Source: Paenibacillus vini (GTDB taxonomy: Bacteria; Bacillota; Bacilli; Paenibacillales; Paenibacillaceae). From it: a stretch of 64,000 nt of DNA. Of this stretch, positions 17,234 through 25,673 are shown piece by piece. The stretch lies in NCBI RefSeq assembly GCF_018403325.1, contig NZ_BOSL01000005.1:186001-250000 (forward strand), written 5' to 3'. The notes below the pieces were generated by a model. It ran no database searches, was not told the origin of the DNA, and was given only the letters and a program-made list of their open reading frames with translations. Within the stretch, counting starts at the first letter, position 1, and every line of letters begins with the position of its first letter. Made by a program: the position numbers and the translations under genes.

Positions 17234-17791
17234 ATGACGCAATCAAAGACGGACCCCCGAGTGCAGCGCACCCGCAAATTAATTATGGATTCTTTCATTG
17301 AGCTTTCAGGGAAAAAGGAATTCAAGGATATTACCATTAAGGATATAACTACAGAAGCCAATATTAATCGTGCAACTTTTTATTATCATTTTGAAGATAT
17401 CTACGACTTATTAGAAAAAGCTTTATCGGAAGTTTTGCTCGTCCAATTGAATTATGACTTCTATCAACATGAAGAGCTAAATGAGGAAGTCCTTGTTAGT
17501 ATTTTTAAAGCTATTACCAGTTTTCAAAAGTCGCTATCCAATCGTTGCCATAGAGCTTATGAGGATTCGATTACCCGTATTATTAGAGAACAGCTTGAAA
17601 TTATTTTCTATAAAATGTTGCTCAAACAAAATAGAAATGATGAGGATGAAGCGCTAAAAGTTACAGCTGTCCTATTAAGCTGGGGAATTTACGGGGCTTC
17701 TGTAGAATGGAGAAGAGATAGTAAGGAGAAGTCTCCCGAGGATTTTATTAAATTAGTAATTCCTTATATTCAGAAGGGGATCGGAGAATAG
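17234..17791 (+). CDS. TetR/AcrR-family regulator
   Basis: 185 residues. The N-terminal helix-turn-helix is classical: RTRKLIMDSFIELSGKKEFKDITIKDITTEA followed by NINRATFYYHFEDIYDLLEKAL. The rest is the helical ligand/dimer domain, ending IQKGIGE, as in many small Firmicute TetR proteins with a C-terminal domain of the TetR_C_33/C_7 kind. It is divergent from the DsbA-like gene with 167 bases between the starts, an AT-rich interval large enough for two promoters and an operator. The ligand is unknown. The ribosome binding site is weak (GTAGGTG, 13 bases upstream). Confidence 0.9.
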   Translation: MTQSKTDPRVQRTRKLIMDSFIELSGKKEFKDITIKDITTEANINRATFYYHFEDIYDLLEKALSEVLLVQLNYDFYQHEELNEEVLVSIFKAITSFQKSLSNRCHRAYEDSITRIIREQLEIIFYKMLLKQNRNDEDEALKVTAVLLSWGIYGASVEWRRDSKEKSPEDFIKLVIPYIQKGIGE

Positions 17792-17915
17792 CTCCAAAAC
17801 AATAATTATGGAATTAATTTAAAATGTGGAAATAAAATGGAATCGTAGTACAGTTAAAACCTGTGGCATGTCTAAATGACGGGCTGCAGACAAACCAAAA
17901 CAAGGAGGTTTGAAA

Positions 17916-18932
17916 ATGACTAGTAACAGGCATTCATTTAAACCCTTATCACTTTTGGTCGTTTTAGCAGTATTTCTATCCACATTTTTTGCAGCCTTAC
18001 CGTCAGTGAACGCAGCCGCTAGAGGAGCATGGGCTCCAAATACCGCATATGCAGTAAATGACACAGTAACCTATAGTGGAAGCACTTATACCTGTCTTCA
18101 GGCACATACTTCCCTCGTAGGTTGGGAGCCGTCCAATGTCCCTGCCTTATGGCAGAAGGGCGGAAGCGGCGGAACTACACCGCCCGTCACACCACCGGCA
18201 ACGAACGGAGCAATATTTTATGCGGATATAAATTATGGAGGAAAAGCAGTGACGCTCGGGGTAGGCAACTATACACTATCTCAGTTGAACGCAAACGGAA
18301 TTCCGAATGACTGGATGTCGTCTCTCAAGGTTCCAAGCGGCTGGACGGTTGAAGTCTATGAGAATGATAATTTTGGAGGAACAAAGTGGACCTATACCTC
18401 GGATTCCTCCTGGGTTGGCAATACGGTCAATGATAAAATGTCATCAGTTAAGATTTATACGGGCTCACCATCTCCCGGAGTAACAAAGCCTGCCGAGGTT
18501 CCAACTCATATCTGGACTTATGTTATGAATGCGGACAATGCCTACGGTAAAGGCGGAGATTTTGCTTTATTGCTAAGTGCGGTTATCAAAAAAGAGAGCA
18601 GCTTTGGAGCAGGTTTACCGGGTAGTCCATCCGCCGGCGACGGATTAATGCAGGTAGAACCGAACACACGCAATGCGTATTTATCTCAATTCAGCTCCAA
18701 ATTTGGCCGTACGTATAATCATAGCAGTGAACAAGATCAGGTTTATCTAGGCGCGTTGATTTTAAATGAGAAGATAACGAGATTTGGAAATATCTATAAC
18801 GGATTTTTACACTATAACGGCGGAGACAATTGGTATCCGGGAGCAACGGATTCATATGGCCGTCCGATCCTGGCGGATCAATATGCTAATGCAGTTTATG
18901 CTACCTACAAGGGCTACGGAGGTAAGAATTAA
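17916..18932 (+). CDS. Secreted lysozyme-like protein with chitin-binding and crystallin-like domains
   Basis: 338 residues; ATG 17916 follows AAGGAGG by seven bases. A Sec signal ends near AAARG. Then come three parts: a CBM5/12 chitin-binding module (GAWAPNTAYAVNDTVTYSGSTYTCLQAH), a beta/gamma-crystallin-like module with a doubled Greek-key pattern (FYADINYGGKAVTLG, VYENDNFGGTKWTY), and a C-terminal goose-lysozyme/transglycosylase-like domain (SAVIKKESSFGAG, GDGLMQVEPNTR). Glu in KKESSF is the expected catalytic acid. It should act on peptidoglycan or chitin outside the cell. The gene stands alone with its own strong terminator. Confidence 0.88.
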   Translation: MTSNRHSFKPLSLLVVLAVFLSTFFAALPSVNAAARGAWAPNTAYAVNDTVTYSGSTYTCLQAHTSLVGWEPSNVPALWQKGGSGGTTPPVTPPATNGAIFYADINYGGKAVTLGVGNYTLSQLNANGIPNDWMSSLKVPSGWTVEVYENDNFGGTKWTYTSDSSWVGNTVNDKMSSVKIYTGSPSPGVTKPAEVPTHIWTYVMNADNAYGKGGDFALLLSAVIKKESSFGAGLPGSPSAGDGLMQVEPNTRNAYLSQFSSKFGRTYNHSSEQDQVYLGALILNEKITRFGNIYNGFLHYNGGDNWYPGATDSYGRPILADQYANAVYATYKGYGGKN

Positions 18933-18956
18933 GGTGCAGCGGCTTTGTTAATATAG

Positions 18957-19015
18957 AAGAGCATGGGTTACCAAGCAGATCATTGCTTGCATAACCCATG
19001 CTCTTTGTTTTTTTT
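18957..19015 (+). terminator. Intrinsic terminator of the lysozyme-like gene
   Basis: AAGAGCATGGGTTA pairs with TAACCCATGCTCTT over a 21-base loop that itself contains a short CAAGCA/TGCTTG stem, and is followed by GTTTTTTTT. Confidence 0.9.
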
Positions 19016-20745
19016 ATCAGAAAATATAGAAGATGAGACCTTTGTCCGAAGTAATCGGAACGACATAGCCAAGAGGAGGCTCACCATCTTTCTAGTCTGT
19101 ATTTCCAATATCTGATATAATAGGGCATTATTGATTGAGGAGTGTGGGGAATTGAAAAGGTTATTTGGCCTAATCTTAGTTATTGTTTTTATTTTATCGG
19201 GCTGCGAAGGAAACAATTTTGAAAACCCGGATAAAGAGCAAAAGCTATCAGAATCACGAGAAACTCAAGAACCGCAAAAGTCACAGGAAACACCGGTAAA
19301 TTCATCGCTTACAACGGTGTCGGATTTAAAAAAGAAGTATAAGGAAGAAGAACCACAGTACTTAACACCGATGTATAACGTGAAATTCAATCAGGTTTTT
19401 ACATTTAAATTCAACTCAAATATTTATAATACAGATGCTTTTCCTCATAGTGAGGAGGAGATTGCTGAACTGTTTACACAAGATGATGTCGATCGATTTA
19501 AAAAAAATATTGTGACTGTACATACCGATGCAAAGTGTTTGTATGAAAGTGAAGTATCTACATATGAAGAAGTGAAGGATCCCAGCGCTAGTCAGAGTGT
19601 GTTAACTGTAAGTTCTTTTGACCCCGTACTAACCTCTTTAGATTCTACCAGGAATAAAGAAAACTCATGGGGGAATGCCCCTATTTATTATATTTGTATC
19701 CGTTATGATCTAGATGCAAAGACACCGACTAAGTTGGAAAATCCGATGATTATTCCGTTTACGATCAAGTCCCCATTACAATCACCGAACGCTAACTATC
19801 AAATTGATGCCGAAGGAAGGTTTAAGTTAGTTTGGAACGAAGTGAAGGGAGCTAAGAAATATAATGTTTATAATGTGATGTCCATGCATAATTCTGAACA
19901 GATCAATGGGGCGGAGCAAGGATATAAACATGCGGATCCCTATTTAGTTGGAACGGTGACGGATACGGAATTCCAAGATTTTGGATCAGATGGTGATCAA
20001 GGGTTGCTATTTGTAGGTGATGAACCGGATGATTACAGAAGAAAAGCAACGATTGCTCAGAACATGATGGTTCAAGGCGAGTATTATGTGACGGCTGTTG
20101 ATGAAAATGGAAATGAATCCAACTTCAGTCCTGCAGTCAGCACCTTTAATATATCAAAGACTCTTGTAACCGGAATGAAAGAATTACATGAATTATATTA
20201 CTCGGGTTTTCAAACCATAGATGATTTACCTAAGAAAATTAAGTTGATTGCAATTGATGAAGTGACCACTTTGGAGCGGGACCTCATTTATGAAGATAAT
20301 ATCGAATATGACAAAGATGGATTTGCACTGATCCCCTATAGGGTGAAAGGAACCGCGATTAGCGGTACAACCTTAGTATTTTCATGGGATAAACAAAAAT
20401 GGAACGGTTTTTTACAAAACCAGGATACGAGGGATCATAGCAATGGGGGGCTAGTTGAGCCGGAAAACGGGATGGAGTACGCTCCCGATTCTTCGATCGT
20501 CGATAATTCAACAAACAGCGATGATTTGATTGAACGACTGAAAGAAAATACACAAAAACAAATCAATGAAGGCAATAAAGAATATGTACCCCAAACAGTA
20601 ACGGTGAGCGGCTATAAGATTAATGCGGATTCTGCATTAGAGGAATATTTGGTGTTAAATTTAATTGCCGCTAACAAAAAAGCTTCATTAAAGGCATTGG
20701 GACTGACCCCCGTTTGTGAGACAGGGATCAAAACACCTTACAAGT

Positions 20746-21534
20746 TTAGGCAGCCAGTCGTCGGTAATCTACCGGTGACTGGTTGTTTAGTTTTGTTTGA
20801 ATGCGAATTGAGTTATAGTAAAAGATGTAGTCTCGAACGGTCTGCTCGACGATTGCCGTCGTCGTACAGGTTAAACCTTCGAGATAGAACGTTTCAGACT
20901 TTAGCGTGGAATGAAACGATTCGATGGGGGCATTATCAGCGGGCGTACCCTTGCGGGACATGCTCATGGTAATGCCTTTTCCCTTTACAGCTTCTTGATA
21001 CGCCTGGGATGTGTAGACGCTGCCTTGATCGCTATGGAGTATTGCGCCTCGTAGAGATGGCAACTGACGGAGTGTGTCTAGCACAAATGTAGTGTCCTGC
21101 TTGTCAGCTATACTGTATGCCACAATCTCTCCGTTAAACAAGTCTAAAATACTCGACAGATACAACATTTTCCCACCAAACGGCAAATAGGTAATGTCCG
21201 TTACGAGTTTTTGCATAGGTGCCTCGGCTTCAAACAGTCGCTTTAACAGATGGTCTGCGATATGTGCTGGTTGCCCAGTAGGTTTCCGTTTCTTGGCTTT
21301 GACACGACATTGCAGCCCTTCACGCTGCATGATCCGCTGCACGCGTTTGCGGTTTACCTTATCCTCTCTCTGAAGCAAGGCGGTTATTTTTCGGTATCCA
21401 TAACGATATTTATGCTGTATACATAGTTCGCGAATTTTCTCTACCATGTGGTTCTCAGGTTGGTTCTCATATTCGGCCCTCCAACGATAATAAGTGGCGC
21501 GAGGAACTCCTATCCATTCACACGCTTGCTTCAC
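20746..21534 (-). CDS. IS3-family transposase OrfB (DDE integrase domain)
   Basis: 262 residues from an internal ATG, but the natural product is probably an OrfAB fusion made by minus-one slippage. The frame is open upstream through VQRTGEEVSSRIVVEWVES to the slippery site. An HTH_21 segment (RELCIQHKYRYGYRKITALL) is followed by the rve core with Asp in LVTDITYLPF, Asp in ILHSDQGSVYTS and Glu in NAPIESFHSTLKSE, 35 residues apart as usual. It cuts and joins the element ends. Confidence 0.93.
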   Translation of the reverse strand: MKQACEWIGVPRATYYRWRAEYENQPENHMVEKIRELCIQHKYRYGYRKITALLQREDKVNRKRVQRIMQREGLQCRVKAKKRKPTGQPAHIADHLLKRLFEAEAPMQKLVTDITYLPFGGKMLYLSSILDLFNGEIVAYSIADKQDTTFVLDTLRQLPSLRGAILHSDQGSVYTSQAYQEAVKGKGITMSMSRKGTPADNAPIESFHSTLKSETFYLEGLTCTTTAIVEQTVRDYIFYYNSIRIQTKLNNQSPVDYRRLAA

Positions 21535-21569
21535 ACTAACTTCGCTCCGAACAGACTCGACCCACTCTA

Positions 21570-21890
21570 CTACGATCCTTGACGAAACCTCCTCTCCAGT
21601 TCTCTGTACTTTTTTAGCAGATCTAATTGTTGTTTCAGAAACCGGTTTTCGGCTTTTACCCTCTCTAACTCCGAAGTATATTCGGGTCCTTTGCCATAGC
21701 TGTATTGTTTACCTACGGGCTGCTCTAACCGGTTCCACTCCCCACTCCGATACCATCTCATCCAAGTTTTCAATTGTGTCTTGTTTCGTATGTTTAACTG
21801 CTCCATGACTTCCTTCACCGGTATACCAGCCAGTCTCATTTCAATAGCTTTCATTTTAACTTCTAATGGATAACTTACTCTTGTTGCCAA
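21570..21890 (-). CDS. IS3-family OrfA (helix-turn-helix)
   Basis: 106 residues from a TTG start placed behind GGAGGTG (MATRVSYPLEVKMKAIEMRL). A helix-turn-helix (AGIPVKEVMEQLNIRNKTQLKTWMRWY) binds the element ends, and a C-terminal leucine zipper (ELERVKAENRFLKQQLDLLKK) joins it to OrfB. The heptamer A AAA AAG near the end, in LLKK, allows a minus-one shift into orfB. Confidence 0.9.
   Translation of the reverse strand: MATRVSYPLEVKMKAIEMRLAGIPVKEVMEQLNIRNKTQLKTWMRWYRSGEWNRLEQPVGKQYSYGKGPEYTSELERVKAENRFLKQQLDLLKKYRELERRFRQGS
21609..21615 (-). promoter_or_regulatory. Minus-one ribosomal slippery site of the IS
   Basis: A AAA AAG on the minus strand, in the orfA frame as CTA AAA AAG. Reading minus-one continues into an uninterrupted frame that joins orfB, the standard IS3 mechanism for making OrfAB. 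Confidence 0.75.
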
Positions 21891-22983
21891 CGCAAAAACA
21901 CCTCCAAGGTTGTCTCCATATCTTACGACATGGTTGCATTCTCTTGAAGGTGTTTTAATTTGTCTCACGTTATGGGGTCAGTTCCATTCCCAGAGGCTCT
22001 AAATATGGATTTTTTATCGGATACACTACTAAAAGTAAAATATCAAAATCCACTAATATTAGATATTGAGAGTTATGGATTCGATTATAAGACATCGACT
22101 CTTTATATCGATTATAGCGATGACAAGGACAATATTGCCGAAAAGCAAAAGGAAATTATGAAAGAAGCGAACAGCATCATCTCGCAAATCATAACCAATG
22201 GGATGAGTGATGATGAGAAGCGGCAAGCCATTTATGATTATTTAAATGATCATGCCAAATATGATGACGCTGCCTTGGCAAATGCAGAGGCGAACAACTT
22301 TAAAACGGTTGATAAAAAATACAATGATTCTTTTACAGCCTATGGAATTATAGTGAATAAGGTAGGGGTATGTGCCAGTTACGCGGCAGTCTACAAGCTG
22401 CTTAGTGATATAGCAGGATTAGACAGCATTGTCGTTACAGGTTACCTTGGAGGCGTCCCTCATGCGTGGAACAAGGTGGAAATCAACGGAAAGTGGTACA
22501 ATGTGGATCCAACAAATAATGGAACCAACACGGGGATCCGTTACTTACTATACAATTCTGACGATGAAACCGCAGAGGATTTAGAATTTACTTTTAATAA
22601 TAAATATTGGACAGATCAAGGGTTAAAGAAATTTGCAAGTGAAGATAACTCCTTTTTCAAAAGGATATTTTTATATTCTGTTGAAGAATTAACTTCCAGC
22701 CCTTTCTGTTTGTAATAATCTACCTAAAAGGCAATGATAAGAACTTCATTGTTCGATTAAACGATGATGTAAGTGAAGATGACATTTATCAAGTCATAGA
22801 AGACGTTTATTATGAATCATCTAATCTTAAATTAGAGAATGCAACAATAAGCGGGTTACTAGGTTATCTGATAATTGATAATTAAAGGGATTTCTTTTTT
22901 ATAAGGGAACATGGAATATAACTCAAGCTGGTACGCTTATATAATGGAATCAGACTGGGATCGACGAGGGGAGGCTGAACTTG

Positions 22984-24066
22984 ATGGATGATACTATCAG
23001 ACAAATGCTTATCGAGAAAAACGAAAATTTGATTCGTATGGTGATTGACCGCGCCAAGCGGGATTTTCCCGAGGACATTGCGATCATTGGGTTGACGGGG
23101 TCGTTTAATACAGGGGATTTTCATGAAAAAAGCGACCTTGATCTCATTATCATCAATAATACGGACCGCGGCTGGGGAATATCGTCGTGTTTTATATTAG
23201 GTGATGTTGGATACGATTTATATTGTACTCCGTGGGAAACCAGAATAGAGGCCGCAGCCAATCTCGAGAGTGCGATGGTTTCGCATCTGATTGATTTGCA
23301 GATTTTATATTGCGCAAAGCCGGAGTATATGGAGAAATTCAATTCCTTTAAACAAAGAGCACTGGACACTTTAGCCAAGCCGATTGGCAGGGAGTGTATT
23401 GAGAGAGCGAAACAACACATTGATTTGGCGAAACAGGAGTATGCCAATACCTTGCTTTCGGAGGATCCCGGAACGGTGCGGTATGCTTCTTGCGAAGTTG
23501 TGTATAACCTGGTAAACGCATTGACCCATCTGAACAATACTTATTTGAAACGTGGCATAAAGAGATACCTGGAGGAAACCAAGGAATACCGTTTTATCCC
23601 TGAAAATTACGAACATAACTATATGGCCGTGATTGAGGCGAAAACGGTGGATGAAATCAGAAGTGCTTCTTTTCGATTACTGAAAAGCATGAATGACCTC
23701 CATCACAGGATGGATAAGGAATTTAGCGTGCAACCCCTCCCGACATTCGATAACCTCCGTGGTACATACGAAGAATTGTGGTGCAATTATCGCAACAAAG
23801 TTATCGAAAGTGCCGAATTAAATGACAAGTCATACGCCTTTCATGCAGCGATGGGTGCTCAGAACTTCGTTGATGAAATGACCAAATCGATCGGAACGAA
23901 GAAAATGGACCTTATGCAATATTTTGATGCCGATGATCTTTATTTGTTTAAAGATAAATTCCTGCAGGCGATGGATGATTATCTGGATGAATACAATAAA
24001 GCCGGAAGAAAAGTGGAACGATACGACTTATTTGAGCAGCTTTATGACCAGTATATGAAATTATAG
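22984..24066 (+). CDS. Nucleotidyltransferase-fold protein
   Basis: 360 residues. GGGGAGG is nine bases before ATG 22984; a TTG three bases earlier is equally possible. The N-terminus shows the Pol-beta-type signature GLTGSFNTGDFHEKSDLDLIII, where GS and the Asp pair bind nucleotide and metal. The following 240 residues are mostly helical. Overall organisation resembles antibiotic/MNT nucleotidyltransferases but substrate cannot be read from the sequence. The gene stands alone; the broken transglutaminase gene ends about 100 bases upstream. Confidence 0.82.
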   Translation: MDDTIRQMLIEKNENLIRMVIDRAKRDFPEDIAIIGLTGSFNTGDFHEKSDLDLIIINNTDRGWGISSCFILGDVGYDLYCTPWETRIEAAANLESAMVSHLIDLQILYCAKPEYMEKFNSFKQRALDTLAKPIGRECIERAKQHIDLAKQEYANTLLSEDPGTVRYASCEVVYNLVNALTHLNNTYLKRGIKRYLEETKEYRFIPENYEHNYMAVIEAKTVDEIRSASFRLLKSMNDLHHRMDKEFSVQPLPTFDNLRGTYEELWCNYRNKVIESAELNDKSYAFHAAMGAQNFVDEMTKSIGTKKMDLMQYFDADDLYLFKDKFLQAMDDYLDEYNKAGRKVERYDLFEQLYDQYMKL

Positions 24067-24120
24067 CAATTTTTCATTATAATTTAGCAATATGCAGGAA
24101 GAGGCAAACTGCGATGCAAG

Positions 24121-24174
24121 GTAGAATTATACATATCGATCTATCGATCAAGAAGAGGGTATAAATAATTCTAC
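24121..24174. repeat. 10-bp inverted repeat before the GNAT gene
   Basis: GTAGAATTAT and ATAATTCTAC enclose 34 bases that include two ATCGAT palindromes. It lies directly upstream of the GNAT ribosome binding site, so it could be an operator or RNA stem. No T-run. Confidence 0.35.
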
Positions 24175-24193
24175 GGAAGGAAGCCGTGACGGA

Positions 24194-24760
24194 GTGAACA
24201 TTGAAGCAGTCTTTGAGCAGTTTCCCAACCTAAAATCAGATAATTTCCTGTTGAAGAAGATTGAAGATCATCATCTTGACGAAATTTTTGAAATTTACAA
24301 CAATGACAAAGTATTTGAATTCTGCGGCATCATCCCCAAACACAACAAAGCTACTGTTAAAAATACGATCGGCCACTTCGAGAGAGATTATAATAAAAGG
24401 TCCAGGGTGAAATGGGGGATATTCGCCAATTCTGAACCTGAGAGATTGCTTGGAATTATTGAAGCTGCCGACTTTAATCAAAAGGTAAACGCAGTGACGG
24501 TGGGTTACTTTTTGTCGGAATCAAATTGGGGAAAAGGGATCGCTACCGAAGCGCTGAAAATATTAATAGACTTTTTGCTTACGGAGGTTCATGTCAATAG
24601 AATTCAGGCTGAAGTAATGCCTCAAAATGAGACTTCAAAGAAGGTTTTGTTGAAGAATGGCTTCGTCAAAGAGGGAACATTAAGACAAGCAACGCTATGG
24701 GCAGGTAAAGGAATTATCGATATAGAGCTTTACAGTATTCTGAAAGAAGACCTGGGATAG
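24194..24760 (+). CDS. GNAT acetyltransferase, RimJ/RimL type
   Basis: 188 residues from GTG 24194, with GGAAGGAA about ten bases upstream. The fold is that of ribosomal-protein N-acetyltransferases: the acetyl-CoA loop reads SESNWGKGIATEALKIL and is followed by NRIQAEVMPQNETSKKVLLKNGFVKEGTLRQA. No membrane segment. The true substrate may be a protein N-terminus or a small molecule. It is convergent with the unknown gene at 24.9 kb. Confidence 0.9.
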   Translation: MNIEAVFEQFPNLKSDNFLLKKIEDHHLDEIFEIYNNDKVFEFCGIIPKHNKATVKNTIGHFERDYNKRSRVKWGIFANSEPERLLGIIEAADFNQKVNAVTVGYFLSESNWGKGIATEALKILIDFLLTEVHVNRIQAEVMPQNETSKKVLLKNGFVKEGTLRQATLWAGKGIIDIELYSILKEDLG

Positions 24761-24778
24761 TTCCCCCTGAATAATAAA

Positions 24779-24808
24779 AGAAGCAGCTCTTTTGTGGAAA
24801 CTGCTTCT
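24779..24808. terminator. Weak hairpin between convergent genes
   Basis: AGAAGCAG and CTGCTTCT are exact complements separated by 14 bases, just after the GNAT stop. There is no strong T-run, so it is only a possible terminator. The rest of the gap to 24915 is AT-rich without other content. Confidence 0.35.
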
Positions 24809-24915
24809 GAATTAATAGGATAACTTCTTCATTTCCATATGTAAGGAGTTGCTCGATTTCGAAACCTTGTTAATTTTAGTGAATTGCATTTAATCTCTTT
24901 TGGTTGTTAAGTCTA

Positions 24916-25560
24916 CTAAGATATTTCTTGATTACAGCAACTTAATAGCATTGGAATGATATCCTTGTTTTTCTTATACTGAAAGATGTCTTCTATTGGA
25001 AGAACAGCGCACCACGGAAGGATTTGTAATCTTCCTAAGGGGAATTTGTCGTATACCAAACTAATCTTCAAATGCTTATCTTTTTTAATGGTCTGGGACA
25101 TCTCTTGATAAATTCCAAATATCTGGTTATCTAAAAAATGTTCAACGGCGATCCGGCCTGCAAGTCCATTCCACCAAGCTGAAAAGGATTTTATACTTTC
25201 AGAATAACCCGTTTCCCCATTTAGGTTAGTTTGAAATAAGGGCCTAAAGAGGGCTTTATTATCTGTTAAGACTGCATTATGGTCAAAGTGCCCATTAGTC
25301 GCAATGTTGCGTAATACTTGTTCCCAGATCTCATTAAATCTAATTAAAAATAGTTCATCGTCAATAAGCGCCCATTTTGATACATCGATATATGGAAATT
25401 TAGGGTTTATACTTTCATCACTTTTACTGTTCAAATACGCGTTTTGAATATAGACTAAATAATTCAAGGAATAGGGAGCGTCACTTTCAATAACGAATGG
25501 GTTTTGTATTTGCAAGCCTGCTACCTCCGAATTTTGGTGTAATTCATTACTACTTACCAT
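24916..25560 (-). CDS. Hypothetical protein
   Basis: 214 residues, soluble, no signal peptide. Aromatic-rich patches (FSAWWNGLAGRIAVEHFLDNQIFGIYQEM) and a Cys pair near the end (LLSCCNQEIS) stand out. I recognise no family. The ribosome binding site is weak. The upstream side carries the terminator of the MMPL gene, which points in the same direction, so this gene probably has its own promoter in the short interval. Confidence 0.65.
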   Translation of the reverse strand: MVSSNELHQNSEVAGLQIQNPFVIESDAPYSLNYLVYIQNAYLNSKSDESINPKFPYIDVSKWALIDDELFLIRFNEIWEQVLRNIATNGHFDHNAVLTDNKALFRPLFQTNLNGETGYSESIKSFSAWWNGLAGRIAVEHFLDNQIFGIYQEMSQTIKKDKHLKISLVYDKFPLGRLQILPWCAVLPIEDIFQYKKNKDIIPMLLSCCNQEIS

Positions 25561-25603
25561 ATTTTATCACCAACTACTGCTGGGTTTATAGTTTGAAAAA
25601 ATA

Positions 25604-25643
25604 AGAAGGGTTCGAGAACCGAATACGGTTCTTGAACCCTTCT
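25604..25643 (-). terminator. Intrinsic terminator of the MMPL gene
   Basis: AGAAGGGTTCAAGAACC and GGTTCTCGAACCCTTCT (minus strand) form a 17-bp stem with one mismatch and a six-base loop, followed by TTATTTTTT. Confidence 0.9.
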
Positions 25644-25673
25644 GCTGTATTCTAGTAACGATCAATGGTGGTA

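Larger units (their letters stand above)
20699..21985 (-). mobile_element. IS3-family insertion sequence, 1287 bp, 3-bp target duplication
   Basis: Left end GGGACTGACCCC and right end (other strand) GGAACTGACCCC are inverted repeats that continue with shared GTGAGACA and AAAACACCTT blocks. ATT is duplicated at 20696-20698 and 21986-21988. Two overlapping frames encode OrfA and the DDE transposase OrfB on the minus strand. Both frames are open, so the copy may be active. It splits the transglutaminase-like gene, and removal would restore that reading frame exactly. Confidence 0.93.
19152..22885 (+). pseudogene. Transglutaminase-like lipoprotein gene interrupted by an IS3 element and a frameshift
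   Basis: A TTG start at 19152 behind GAGGAG gives a lipoprotein signal MKRLFGLILVIVFILSGC. The frame runs to 20698, is interrupted by the IS, and resumes at 21989: joining AAG GCA TT with C CCA GAG restores K-A-F-P-E-A-L. The distal part is a transglutaminase-like domain with Cys (codon 22371, GVCASYA), His (22461, PHAWN) and Asp (22506, VDPTN). The frame then ends at 22715, but an adjacent frame continues from 22706 as LFVIIYLKGNDKNFIVRLND to a stop at 22883-22885, so a second, one-base lesion lies near 22700. Residues before the IS contain two fibronectin-like strands. The gene can no longer make an intact protein. Confidence 0.85.
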
